NCBI GenBank assembly: GCA_000611775.1
Contig: KK106982.1
Location: 4,966,450 to 5,030,449 of the forward strand
DNA length: 64,000 nucleotides
From: Umbilicaria muhlenbergii
Taxonomy: Eukaryota > Ascomycota > Lecanoromycetes > Umbilicariales > Umbilicariaceae
Reading direction: 5' to 3'
Each line of letters starts with the position of its first letter. Within the stretch, counting starts at the first letter, position 1. Positions 47,330-60,504 of this stretch are shown here, piece by piece. Both the position numbers and the translations under genes were made by a program. The notes under the pieces were generated by a model. It worked only from the letters and a program-made list of their open reading frames with translations, made no database searches and had not been told where the DNA came from.

Positions 47330-50300
47330 TTCATTAAATAATGAGTGAAATTCTCCTCTGATTCTCATGTGTTCTCAGCTGTGTCATAATCTTTTCATTT
47401 GATTAAATAATGAAGCTCATCATTCTTTTCTTGTTGATTTAAAATTTCCTTTACCTTGAACTCAGCATCTTGACTTTCAGAATTAATTTTGAGTAAATTA
47501 TCTTATAATGATGTTTCTGAGTCTGCTGATTCAAGTAGGAACATGTGAAATACTGAATGTATTTTCATAACTGATGAAAGTTTAAGTTCATAATTGATAC
47601 TTCCTTTCTTCTTTGTAATTCAAAAAGGTCTCAACTTCTTATGATTTAATTTATTACTTGATCACTTTGTCTTGATGTTGTAATGTAAGAGGTATACTTT
47701 ATTTCTCTTTTTGAAAATAAATCCTTTATCTCTCTTCTTATTATAATATATCATTGACTTTTTTAAAGTAAATTTTATATTTTATTAAAGCTCTTGATGA
47801 AGGTCCTTTAACTGATTCACTTATACTTTCACTTTTTATGCTATGATTGCCAGCCCCCTTGATTCATTCATAAGTGAGTTGAACTCATAATTAACATAAA
47901 ATGATGATACTTTCATGAATTCTGCTGCTGCTGTGTTGTAAGCAAGCTGAGTTATTAATAAAAGTTCTACTCAATTGATCTGCTGATAATTAACATAACA
48001 TCATAAGTACTGTTTTAACATCTGATTTAAGTGTTCAGTCTATTCATCTGTCTGTGAGTGATAAGTAATAAACAGCTTATGATGAATCCTCAATTGATTC
48101 ATTAATGATTTTCAAAACTTGAAAGTGAAGAGTTTATCTCTGTCTGAGATTATTTCTTTCAGCAGGTCATGATTGATTATTATAATTTTAAAAAATGTGT
48201 ATGTGAGTTCCTCTGCTGATGATGACTTCTTATAAGGTAAGAAGTATTCATATTTCATGAATCAATTTGTTATGACAAGTATTATGTCATACAACATCTT
48301 CATCAGAGGTTCTTTTGACTTTGATAATTTTATCATGAAGTTCAATGTGATGCTTAATCATGATTGTGTTGATGTCAGAGGTGATTTCAACAACTCATAT
48401 GATTTATGATGTTCAGATTTATTCTTTCAGTAAGTGTTACATTTTTGAATGATTTCTTCAACCTTTTTCCTTATTCATGAAAAGTAGTACATTCAAGTGA
48501 GTCATTTCATTATCTTTTCAACTTCTTAATGTTCATTCATTATGTTAAAATGACATTCCTCTATCAGTGCTTCTCATAAGCTAACTGAGACATAAATTAA
48601 GCCTTGAAAAAATAAAAGGTCTTCTTGCTTTTTAAAGCTTTCATGATCATTAATATTCTGAAGAACTTGCTGTGTTAACTTGTCATTCTTCAACACTTTT
48701 TAAACTCAATTTTTAAAAATGTTATCTTCAATCTTTATTGTAAAGTTAATTTCTTTATTGTAAGTTATGCTTTTCTGTTCATTCTTCTGAAGGATAATCT
48801 GATTCATGATTGATTTTTCCTGTAGGTAATTAGCTCATTTATTGAAAGCATTTACTTTAATGTTTTCTGATCCCTTTCAGTAATGAATCTTGAAATTGTA
48901 CTGTGATAATTCTTCTGATCAATAAACTTGCCTTCAGTTTAAAACTTTCATTGTTGTAAAGTATAACAGATTCTTATGATTTGAATATATTTAAATCTCA
49001 TGCTTTGATCCTTTGAGATATACATGTCATTGTTTAAATGCATCAACAATTGTTAATAACTTTTTATCATGTATCTCATAATCCTGCTCAGCACTTAAAA
49101 GCTTTCATGAGTAATAAGCTACTGACCTCAGATATCTCTTATCATTTGATTGATTAATGCATGCTTTTATAACTTCATCTGATGTGTCTGTCTCAAGTGT
49201 AATAAGTTTCTCAGGGTCAAAACTCATGAGAATCAGTTGTGATGTGAAGCACTTCTTCAGCTCTTCAAAGAATTCTTGTGCTTTATTAAATTAAATGAAT
49301 TTTCAGTTCTTCTTCATCAACTTTGTTAAAGGTGCTGTGATTTTGAAATACTTCTTGATAAACTTTTTATAGAAGTTCACAAAGCTTAAGAAGAATTATA
49401 CTTCCTTAACATTTATCAGTACTGATCATTCAATCATGAATTTAATCTTTTTCAGGTTTATTCATAAATCTTTTAATGTGATGATAAATTCAAGAAATTG
49501 AACTTCTTTAACATGAAAAAGACTTTTTTTAAGTTTAATGTAAAGGTCAGTGTCTTTTAATGCTTGCAGAATCTTTTGAACATGTTTAACATGTTGTTCT
49601 TTCATCTTTAAGTATATCAGTATGTCATCAAGGTAAATGACTATGAACTGATTTAAATACTGTTGTAAGATGTTGTTGATGAAAGCTTAAAAAGTCACTG
49701 AGGTATTAATTAATTCAAACAACATTATCAAATATTCATATAATCCTGAACATGTTCAGAATGTTGTTTTTTATTCATTATCTTTTTTTATCTGTATCTG
49801 GTTGAATGCCCCTGAGATATCAAACTTCATAAATTATTATATTCTCTGAAATCTGTCCTGCAGTTCTGATATGAGCAGCAATGAGTAATTGTTCTTTATC
49901 ATTATGTTGTTCAGTGCTTTATAATCAACACACAACCTCAATGATTCATCTGATTTTGAGACAAACAATATCAGATATTTAGCTGAAGACTGAGATTCTT
50001 GAATGAATCTTTTTCATAAGTTCTTCTTTAAGTATTCTCACAATGTGTTTAACTTTTAAAGTGACAATGAGTATATAAGTTGCTTCATCAGTTTATAATC
50101 TTTCATGATTTTAATCTCATGATCTCATTTTTAATGTTTCAGTAAGACATCCTGTTTTTTAACTGCTGTAAATAATTCTTCAAAGTCTTTATATTTTTTA
50201 GAGATAAATAACTTAGTAATAAAATCTTGATCCTCATCAACTCATTTAATTCACAGTATTTTTATGTCAGGATTCTTTAATTCCTCATGCATCTTTTCTG

Positions 50301-51360
50301 CTGTTATAATGAAGACTTTTACTCCTTCAGGTGAGTTCAGAACTGAATATAACTTCATAAAAATACTGTCTTTCATGAAGTATATTTCATTTTCAGCTCA
50401 ATCAATCAAGGGATTGACTGTTCAGAGTTAAAATATGTTTAAAATTATATCACTCCTTGACTGCTTCATAATGTTGAAATTGATTTTCTCTCAGTGTTGA
50501 TTAATTTAAACAGGTGTTGAAACTGTCTCTTCATTTACACAATTGTTGTTATGTTTCATAAGGGTCTCATCAAACACTTGAAGCAAATAAGAATTTCACT
50601 TCATTTAAACTTTTGTCCTGTTCACTTTGATGAATCATGAATTCAGGAAATTCCCTGTACAGCTGCTGTTGATTAACAGTCAAGCTGAGTGACCTTTCAT
50701 TTTAACTTAAACATAAAAGTTGCTCATGTTCTCTGTGACAGTAATTTCTTTAACAATTGCTTCTTTCAGAGGTTTTAAAATAAATGTCTTCAGAGGCTTC
50801 TGATCTGAAAGGCTCTTTAATTTTTTAAATTAAACAGAAGGAATTCCTGATTCTCTTTCACATATTTAAAATCCTTTGAGTTGACTTTCTTGTCTGAATA
50901 TCATGTCAGATTCAGTTTTAAGTATTCAGTTTAAAGTTCTTAAACTTTTGTTCATAGTTTTCTCAGGATATAAGCTTCATCAAGGGTGACATATTCTCTT
51001 TTAATGATGAATTTTAAACTCTTCAGTGATGTTTCTCTGAGTATGTCTTGATAATTCATGTTCTTAATTTCATCTTTTTAAGTGAACACATTTTTAATCA
51101 TTCATAAAATATGTTCCTGTAGCAGGCTTACATAATTTTTATAATTTTCAGGAAATCCTTTCATTATTTTAAATACTTCTTCATAAGTTTTCAATCACTG
51201 CTCTTTGCAGGTGAATACTCAGATGTCATCATTTTTTTTAATGAACTTCTTTGAATTTTTAAAGTTTTTTACTTTCATGAAGTCTTCCTCTTCACTGAAT
51301 GAGAGCATCATATCATCACTGTTAACATAATTATCTTTTTAATGAAATTATTTTCATTTA
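47330..51360 (-). pseudogene. Element C pol, broken
   Basis: Colinear with element 2 pol. RT keeps the YLDD box at 49624-49635. RNase H-like, integrase and chromodomain positions correspond to 49300-48900, 48650-47900 and about 47480-47350. Stops are frequent, more so than in element 2. Confidence 0.8.
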
Positions 51361-52468
51361 ACTTGCTGCTTCTTCATGTTCATGATTTGATTTCAGTGAA
51401 AAGTTATGACATACTCTTTTGTCTTCTTTAATTAACATGAAAATTATTCAGAGTCATCTTTGTTACTTTGATGCATGTGACAGTTATCATCATAACATGC
51501 TGTTTAAAACATAATGTTGTGACTGTTCTTGATCTTTATTTTTCACATGACAGCATATGTCTTTCTTGATTAAATGATCTTTTCAGGAACTTGACAGTCA
51601 CAGGTAAAGTGTCTCAGCTTTTCATAATTATAATAATTTCTGTAAGGTTTTTCTTTTTTTCTTGAGTCATTTTTTCACTGAAAGTGATTCTTCCTGATTA
51701 CTGAATCAATTTTCATGAGTTGAGGCTTGTAATAGAGTTTATTATTGTACTGATGTTCACAGTTCTTCTCAGCTTTTTATGATATGAAAATCTTATAACT
51801 CTTCTTTAAACTTCATTCATAAGCTCAGTTGTTGATGATGATTGAACATTCAATTATTTCTGAGAGCATGACAGGATGTTCAGTTTTAAAGATTTCATCT
51901 TTCATTACATTCTTCAGTCTCTTATAATATTACATCATCAAAGCAATATCATTTTAATTCATATGTGAGGTGAGTCTCTGAAAGTTTGCTGCATATGTAG
52001 CAGTCACTTCTTTTTATTAAATATTATAAATTTCTCATTCTGCTGTCCTCTTTTCATTAATTATTTTGAACATTATTCTTATCTGCTTCTTGAACTTCTT
52101 CAGGTCATGAAATATTTCATTAATTAAATCATCTCAATCCTTCTTTTCATTGTCAAGGTAGTCTCAGAGGATAAGTTTAAATCAGTTTAAAGCATCTGAC
52201 TTCAGATGTAAAAAAGTGAACAACACTTTCTCTGCTTTTAATGTGAACAGAAAGTTGTTGAACTGTAGATACATGTCAAGTTGAGTGAAAAATGAGTTTA
52301 ACATTCTTCTCTCATCAAGAAACTTATCTGATAATGAAATCTTAACTCAGACTGCTTTATCAGAGGGTTGTCTTATAACTGATTAACTTCATTCAGTGAA
52401 AGTGAACATCATGAGACTGATGAGTCAGTTCATTGCATGACTGATACCCTGTAAGCTGATGCTCAAAG
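51361..52468 (-). pseudogene. Element C gag, broken
   Basis: Colinear with element 2 gag. The zinc knuckle reads YYNYEKLRHFTCDC, so both N-terminal Cys have become Tyr (G-to-A on the coding strand). Non-functional. Confidence 0.75.
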
Positions 52469-52824
52469 TGTAAAAGGTGATGTCATAATGATTAAAGTAA
52501 TACTATCATACTCTGAACTGTTTAAAGCACTGTTTAAACATGAATTGAACAACTGTCTGAACATGAACTGAACAGTTATGAATGAAATTGAAGAATAAAA
52601 TTAATAAACTGCCTTTAATACATGAGTTAAGCATGAGCTTCTAATTATGAATCTACCTGTGATTATATAAACTTTAAAAGACTCATGTGTTCATTAAGCT
52701 CACCTTGACTCACCTTGACTCTTCATGTGTGTAACATGATGAGTCAGGTGAGTTATGATAAGCAGTCTCATAATTACATAAACACTGCATACATAACTAA
52801 TATTATAATACAGGAATCATAACA
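52469..52824 (-). repeat. Element C 5' LTR (356 bp)
   Basis: TGTAAAAGGTGATG start and AATCATAACA end. Equal in length to 46325-46680. Confidence 0.88.
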
Positions 52825-52879
52825 AATACCTCATTGAGCAGATGAAGATAACATATGTGAAAATAAAAGTTAAAAGTGA

Positions 52880-53540
52880 CTCTGTTAAACACATAAGACC
52901 TTGAATAAATTCAGCATCCTGAACAGTTTATTTAAACATTATTAAACTGCTAAAACATTTGACCTGAATTTACAGAGACTCAGATCAAAAATGTACTGTC
53001 ATTGATGAATTTTATAAACTTTATTAAGAATTCAAAGACTTTTCATCCTTCTGAGCTGATTTTTAGTGATATGTTACTGAACTGAATGAGTTCTTTAATT
53101 TATACTGAATAGAAGAACTTCTGAACAAGGTGAACAACATCATTTAATAATAATTAAATACTGATGATGACAGACCTGAAGACCTTTATGAACTCATTAA
53201 ACATTGTCAGTGAATCAATCAGACCTTATGACTGCTTGATGCAAAAAAGATCATTAAACTGAATTAAACATCTTCTTTCACAAGTCAGACTCATACAAGG
53301 ACTGAACATTTTATTAAAATCTTAAAATCAATTATTTGAACAATCACTGAGTCAGTTCCCTGAACACTGAACTGAACATCACACTCAGACGCCGCCAAAG
53401 AACAACAGATGAAGAAAGAATGTTATTTTAAATATAATGAACAGAAGCACCTCACCTTAAATTATTTAAACAAGAATAAAAAGAAAGAGACTTCAGCATT
53501 AAAATATATGCAATGAATCATATTTAATTCTGATTCTGAT
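52880..53540 (+). pseudogene. Element H gag, broken
   Basis: Capsid-like remnants end in a decayed zinc knuckle CYFKYNEQKHLTLNY, where two Cys have become Tyr, followed by a Lys-rich NKNKKKETSA segment. Confidence 0.6.
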
Positions 53541-53642
53541 TTTAAATTAAATTCAGGAAAAGGTGTTCTTTTATTAAAGTCATGATAAAGATCAATGATA
53601 ATCTTCTTGTGATATCAGTGCTGATGATTAATGAAGACATAC

Positions 53643-55541
53643 TGTTGTGATTTTATCAGAGCCTCACCTCTTCTTACTTTATTTAATGTAGCTTAGTGAC
53701 TTACCTTAGCTTAAGGTAGCTTAATAAAGTCAGCATAAAAGTTGACTTCTTAATAAATAAAATATGACATCTTTTATCACTCACAACAAAATGATAACAA
53801 CACTCAGGTTTATTCACTGACTTTTTATCAATCAGAAGTCATATCATCAGGTTGTTTCAATCAAACAATTAAGTAAATGAAAACTTGATACATCATCAGT
53901 TCTTCATAGAAGTCATGATATTTCCTATTGTGTCAACCTTTTACATTATTATCTTTGACTTGATTTCTTTACTGAGCCTGTCAGTCATTTCTTTCTCTTG
54001 ATTAATTGATCTTTGATTGAAAAATTCATTGAATATCCACGCTACTTGCAGCTACTGTTTGATTCAAAGCATCAGTTTAACTGCACAGCCTCACCACATC
54101 AGCTAAGAAAAAGAAGACAGTGACAGTCAGCTTGATAACTCTTTGAACTCTTCACCTTATTAATCATAATCAGAGAACAACCCCTCCTCTCTTGAATCAT
54201 CACTACATCATCACATCTTTTAACAGCAGACTACATCACCTCAGCTGTTTAACTTTATCATGCATTCTTCACCTGCATTTACTTCACTTGCATTTACTTC
54301 ACTTACATTTACATCCTGATGATGCTTATCAGCCTCACACTTATCAGCTTCATGCTTATCAGCTTTATGCTTATCAGCTTCATGCTCATCAGCTTCATGT
54401 TTACTGTTTATGACACTTTCATGTCTTCATCACCTACTACAAAATGATTTGAAAGATCAGAAAGAGCATGAAAACAACACATAATGATACAGAGATGATG
54501 ACATGATATTAAGAAAATGCTCTGAGGTCTCTTCTGATGAAATCAGAAAAAAATATAGTGATCTTAAGAGTTTCATGTGACATCATTCATGATGAGCAAA
54601 CTCACAAGCAGTGAAAGAGGCTGAAGAAAGAGAACAAGAGAACTACAAAATATTAAGTTCTCATCAATCATATAATCTACCTGATGATAAGAGATACAGG
54701 CTTTAAGATCATTGATGAATTTAAGAATTCAGCATGAGACTTGCAGATCATGTGCAAGTATCATATATTAAACATGTCAAGATCACTCATCATGAAGAAC
54801 AAAATTATCTGACTTATAAACTTTCAAATCAAGGATATGCACGCCGCTCACATCATACAAATGTGCAACAATCACTGCACATGACTTTATCAAGCTTATG
54901 TCAAGTGACAGAGAGACTGAATCATCTTTATTGAAACATAAATAACCTGAGAATGAAACTTGATGCAAAGAGAATGAACTGCAAGCCTCTGTCAGGTAAA
55001 GTTTCTCAGTGATGTAATCAACATTAATATCAACACCTGTGCATCAGACAAGCTTGACTACTGAAGCAGAGCAGTGAAGATCTTTGAGGAGAATGAGCAT
55101 AAGCTTAATAATTCATTCTTGATTTAATCATGCAGTCATCAGCAATGACAATCAGTAAGAAATGAAATCTGAGCATCACCTGATGTCATTGACTTTTTCT
55201 TTATTTATTCTTTTTATTTATAAGACTTCTCTTCCTCTCCTGTCTTAAATTTCCTATGTAATCAGTGATTGCTTTATTAATGACATGATATTATCATGCA
55301 TAATTCCTGATGACACTCTTCTAGATAGGGTAGAATGCGCTTTTAAGAAAGTGAAAAGCTCATAAAAGTTATGAGCATGTTTGAAAAAAGGCACTTATTG
55401 TAACTTTATCAAGACCTCACCTCCTCTTATCTTACTTAATGTAGCTTAATGACTTACCTTAGTTTAAAGTAGCTTAATGAAGTCAGCATAAAAGCTGACT
55501 TCTTAGTAAATAAAATACAACATCTTTTATCACTCACAACA
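53643..55541 (+). mobile_element. 1.9-kb non-autonomous LTR element inside H
   Basis: LTRs of 146 bp lie at 53643-53788 (TGTTGTGATT...CACAACA) and 55396-55541 (start mutated to TATTG). A perfect CATAC duplication flanks it (53638-53642 and 55542-55546). A purine tract (GAAAAAAGG) precedes the right LTR. The 1.6-kb interior contains no RT, protease or integrase. It has a 15-bp minisatellite and short open frames, with only a helical, charged protein-like reading. It cut the protease region of element H. Confidence 0.85.
54326..54403. repeat. 15-bp minisatellite (GCTTATCAGCTTCAT)
   Basis: Five or so imperfect copies, preceded by a related TTCACTTGCATTTAC array at about 54268-54313. The plus-strand frame reads as a repeated LHAYQ pentapeptide. 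Confidence 0.8.
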
Positions 55542-58500
55542 CATACTGTTCATCTGAACATCATTCAAAGTGAATTGCAAGCTCATTTTAAATGAAGTTA
55601 AGTTATAAGTCAAGGTCCTACTTAATACTGAGTCAACTGAATATGCATTCATTAATGCTAACCTGGCAAAGACTCTGATTGAATGATTTAAAATTAAGAC
55701 AATATCACTGTCAAAGCTCTAAACTTTACATGATTTTCAGAAGAAGACAGTGAGATGAGTTATACATGCAATTTATTTAATTATGAAGATTTGCAGTCAT
55801 TCTCAATGACTCACCCTCATGATGATTGTAGACATGAAAGATTTCAGCATTATATTAAAACTTTCATGAATGAATCACACCTGAATTTTAATCAATCCTG
55901 TGAATCAGGTAGTGATTTTCTCACTGAATGAATGAATTGAACTGAAGAATTGAACACTGAATGAATGAATAAAACTGAACAAATGAACAAAACTGAATGA
56001 ATGAATGAATTAAATGATTAAATTTGAATCATTGAAACTTTATTAAATCCTGAAGAAATTCATCATGAAAGCAGATCTTGAATCAGTTTTTATATTAAAA
56101 AATCCTGAATCAGCTTCTGCATCAAAGGGTAATGATACCTCACATGCAGTTAATATCAAGATGATCAGTGCAGCACTGTTCATATTAAATATGAAGAAAG
56201 GCAACAAAATCTTTATTATCTTTATTCAACAAATTAAGAAAGCATTGAACCTTGAATTAAAATTAAGTGAATTAAATATCAAGGTGATTCTTCTTTTTGA
56301 ATATCATGATTTGATTGATGTCTTTTTTAAAAAAGCTGCAAATGAACTTTCTTCACATCAACTTTATGATCACAAGATCATCTTAAAAAGTGAGTAAAAG
56401 TTAAAATACACACCTCTTTACAACATGTCACATGAAGAACTGAGAGCAGTGAAGAACTACATAAAAGATGATCTGCAAAAAAGTTTCATTGAAGTCAGTT
56501 AATCATCAATAACCTCACTGATTCTGTTCATATGAAAGAAAGATGAGTCTTTATGACTGTGTATCAACTACTGAAAGCTGAATTCAATTATGAAGAAAGA
56601 TTGATATTTATTATCTTTAATTAAGAAAACCCTGGCTCAGATTTTAAAGACAAAATACTTCATTAAGATTGATATACAACAGGCATTTCACTGCATATGA
56701 ATGAATCTTAATTCTGAAGATCTGACAACCTTTTAAACAAGACATGATTTCTACAAATATAAGGTCTTGCCTTTTGAACTCATCAACAAATCAATCACCT
56801 TTCAGCACTTTATTAATGATGTATTATTTAATTTATTGAACACTTGTTATATAACATATTTAAATGATATCCTGATTTATTCAGAGTCTCTGTTTAAATA
56901 TTAAACTCATGTTTAAACTGTTCTAGAACAACTGAGGAAGGCAAATTTATAAACTGAAATCAAGAAGTGTGAATTTCACAAGATTGAAACTTAATACTTA
57001 AAATTAATCATAAAACATCATGACATTCAAGTGAACTCTGAAAAGATCACAGTCATTAAGACTTAAGAGGTACTGATTAATTTAAAACAATTATAAACAT
57101 TCTTAAATTTTTGCAACTTCTACTGATGATTCATAAAGGAATATTTTAAAATCACAAAACCTTTAATCAGACTGTCAGGCAAGAACATACTTTTTAATAT
57201 ATAAATTGAACAGTGTCTTCAAGTATTTAATGAACTAAAGAACTGATTAATTAATGCATTAATATTATAATGCTTCAACTAAACTTGAACATGTTATTTT
57301 AAATGTGACTCATCTGATCTGATATTCACAGGAGTACTATCTCAGAAAGATGATTAAAAATTAATGCATTTAATGACATTTTTCTTTAAAAAACTCATAT
57401 CAGCTGAATGTAATTATGAGATTTATGACAAAGAATTGTTGATCATCATTTAAAGTTTAAAGGAATGACATGCTGAATTAACAGAAACAGAGAATTCAAT
57501 TTAAATTTTAACAGATTATAAAGCTCTGAAGTACTTTATGATGATCAAGAAATTGATTCACAGACAAGTCAGATGAGCTGAATTTTTTTTATAATTCAAC
57601 TTTATGATTACCTACTGAACAAGCAAAGAAAATGAAAAGGTGAACACATTCATTAAACACTCAAGTGATCAATTAAAAAAGAATAAAAATGATGAGTGAT
57701 TATGATATTAATCTTAAATCATGTTATCAAGCTGCTGCTTAAACCTCTGCATCATTATTAAATAAAAAGAAAAATTCAAAAAGCTCTTCATCTTTTAAAA
57801 TCAGCTGAACAGACTTTGAATGAATTAATTAAACAGGCTCTGAATAAAACTTTAAATGAGTGAATTACCTGTTATGTGAAAGCAGATGATTTCTGTCAAG
57901 AAATTTTAAACTTATTACAGATCAGAGCAAGACATTCAATTAAAATTTCTCTCAATGACTGTACTGAAGATACAAATGATTGATTACTGTATTAAGAACA
58001 GGTATAAGTCTCAGAAGTTCATAATGATCTGAATAAAAATGAGTTACAACTCTGACTGATTCAAGAAGCACATGAACAATCAGTCACAGAACATATAAAA
58101 CATTGAAAGATATTAAAAATACTTACACAATCCTACTATTAACCTTGAATGAATTAAATTATTAATCATTTTGTTTGAAATTGTCACATCTGCCGCTGAA
58201 CAAAGAACATGAATGAGCAGTATTAAGAAACTCTGAAATCATTTTCAATTTCAAGTTATTCATGACAAGATATTTCACTAAACTTGATTATCAAATTATT
58301 TAAAAGTGAAGGGTTTAATGTAATCCTGACAGTCATTTGCAGACTGATCAAGAAAAGACATTATATTTTTTATTTAATAAATAAGAATGAGAGAACATCA
58401 GTTGAATACATTATTAAACTCTTGCTTCAAAACATATGAAGATTTCATGAATTATCACAGACAATTATATCAGACTGAGGATCACAATTTGTAACATTAC

Positions 58501-58770
58501 TCTGAAAATACTTATATGAATGACTTTAAATCAGATTGAAACCTTCAATCACTTTTCACTCTGAAACAGACAGGCAGTCTGAAAATGTGAATGCAAATAT
58601 TAAACAGTATCTTAAAGCATTTGTGAATTATCAACAAGATGATTGAACTAAATGATTATTAATGATTAAGTTTACAGTCAACAATGCAGATTCTGACTTC
58701 ATCAAAGTTTCATCATTTTTTGTGAATAAAGAATATCATCTCTGAATGAGTTTTAACCCTGAATGATTGA
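55542..58770 (+). pseudogene. Element H protease, RT, RNase H and integrase, broken
   Basis: Protease-like LLNTESTEYAFINANLAKTL near 55625. An open piece at 56065-56397 ends EYHDLIDVFFKKAANELSSHQ and YDHKI, the standard entry to gypsy RT. The RT box at about 56860 reads YLNDILIYS (Asp to Asn). RNase H near 57300-57560 has CDSSDLIFTGVLSQ and YDKELL. Integrase near 57900-58770 includes HRQLYQTEDHNL. Stops of all three types occur. Confidence 0.78.
55915..56020. repeat. AATG-rich simple repeat
   Basis: Short runs of TGAATGAATGAAT and AACTGAA words between the protease and RT remnants of element H. Confidence 0.7.
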
Positions 58771-58986
58771 TGTCAGGTTTACATTTAAATGTTGAATTGA
58801 ACTGAATGATCTGAATAATACTGAACTGAATGACTGAATGAGTTAGCAGTGATTGAATTAATGAGCTTAACATGCATATAAAAACTTTAATCTTCATGCT
58901 CTTTCTTTCTTTCACTTCTTAAATTAGAATTCTCTTCTGTAGCTAAATGTCAGCCTGTTAAAACACATGCATTAATTCATAATCTG

Positions 58987-60111
58987 CATACATCCGCAAC
59001 TTGGCAGCTCACTCAAAAATAAGGTTTTAGTTAATAGTACTTTATGCGCTCAGAGCACTCTCTGAGCAGTAAATAAAATCATACAAATCTTACACTTTAA
59101 ATAACTATTATACCTTCATGAATAATAAGAAACTTTTTATTGAAAAGTTTTAAATCTCTTTATTCTGTACACTTTACAAACTAAAGATTTCTTCATAAGT
59201 TTTAATTTGCAATAGTTATGAATTAAAAAACTTTTAACTAATTATAAATATATTAGCATATTGAATAACTATTGCGCTTTTATACTGATGATATAACTTT
59301 CAGTTTATAAGTTGTAGAGAAGAACCTATTAAACAGTTTTATAACTTAAAAGTTTTTTTATAACTGTTGTTGTTAAAAAGTTACATTGATTTCAAACTTC
59401 CAGTGATGAAAATCACAACATTAATAAACAGACTTTTAATGACTTTATGAATAACTCAACAACAACAACACATAAAAAAAAACTTTGTATAAGAAAACTC
59501 TTAAACAGCTTATTCTCTACAACTTATAAACTAAAAGTTATATCATAAGTATAAAAGCGCAATAGTTATTCAAAGTATATGACTTTTTTTGAAAGATTTT
59601 TCGCTATTAAAAACTTGAATTAAATATAACTTAACAACAACAGCAGTTATGAAGAAACTTTTAATTTAACATTAATAAAAAATACTATTCTTTATAACTT
59701 ATGCATTGAAAGTTTCTTCATATCTGTTGAGGTGCAAAAGTTATTAAAGTGTGTAAATTTTTAAGTGATGAAAATCTTGAAGTCCTTTAAATATTCAGAA
59801 CTCAACACTTATACAGTGCTTTCAGACTCAACAAATCATGATTTTTATTTGCAGAAAAGTGAATTTTAGCAAAAGTTTACTTATTATAAGTTTTACTGTT
59901 ATAATAACACTGTGTGTGTACTTGTTTAAACAATTGTTTTAATAATTATTTTCTTATCACAAAATTTTGATGTTCCGCTCAAGATTTAAGGTTGAGCTCA
60001 AAGCGCTCAGCGGGTGCTAAGAGCGGCTGTTAGCTGAGACATGAGATCAGAAGCTCAGAGCGCTCAAAGTGTTAAAAACTAACTCAGAGTTAACTTGCTA
60101 AATTGCTGATG
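58987..60111. mobile_element. Foldback/MITE-like repeat, copy 2
   Basis: Shares ends and most sequence with copy 1 at 32792-33750. Inverted arms at about 59261-59320 and 59515-59575 enclose a 190-bp centre that is the reverse complement of the centre of copy 1. It also carries about 150 bp (59693-59850) absent from copy 1. No transposase frame. Confidence 0.75.
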
Positions 60112-60157
60112 TAATTTTAATATTATTTTAGTCTCTTTCTTTATCTTCTGTCATGAG

Positions 60158-60504
60158 TGTTACACCTCTCAGTTGGTGGTACCTGAAAGGTATGTGCAAT
60201 CAGTGTACATGAAGTACTGCTCATGATGATCATGTCATACAAAAGCATGAGCACCCTGAGCACCTAAAGTGCTCATGATGCTCAGAGCACATGAGCAGAT
60301 GAGCATCTTAAGCAGATAAGTTACACATGAGTCTTTTAAAGTTTTATATAATCACAGGTAGATTCATAGTTAGAAGCTCATGCTCAACTCATGTATTAAA
60401 TACAATCTCATAATTCTACAGAAGCCTTAATCTTATGATAATGTTATAACTTTAATTCATTGAATAATTATATTATCTCTGTCACTACAACATCACTTGT
60501 TACA
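60158..60504 (+). repeat. Family-1 LTR, plus orientation
   Basis: Starts TGTTACACCTCTC and ends CACTTGTTACA, the reverse complement of the element 1/2 LTR, with fewer of the CATGCTCTGAGCAT units. It is followed directly by gag. Confidence 0.88.

Larger units (their letters stand above)
46325..52824 (-). mobile_element. Ty3/gypsy chromoviral retrotransposon C
   Basis: A 6.5-kb minus-strand element with equal 356-bp LTRs (46325-46680 and 52469-52824). A polypurine tract (GAGAGAAAG on the minus strand) adjoins the 3' LTR. Its coding region is closely related to elements 1 and 2, but the LTRs share only short blocks with theirs (ATGAATCTACCTGTGATTAT, the GAGTTGAGCATGAGCTT region). No target duplication was found: TTTCA on the left and AATAC on the right. 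All genes are broken. Confidence 0.85.
52825..58986 (+). mobile_element. Ty3/gypsy remnant H (plus strand), no LTRs identified
   Basis: Plus-strand gag, protease, RT, RNase H and integrase remnants occur in gypsy order, interrupted by the LTR element at 53643-55541. Neither LTR could be assigned. The left end abuts element C and the right end abuts the foldback copy at 58987, so both ends may be truncated. Unlike element 3, TAA stops are common here and decay is advanced. Confidence 0.75.

Noticed and set aside
54192-54413. His/Leu-rich 73-residue ORF
   Set aside because: It is a translation of two minisatellite arrays inside a non-autonomous LTR element, with no evidence of a gene.
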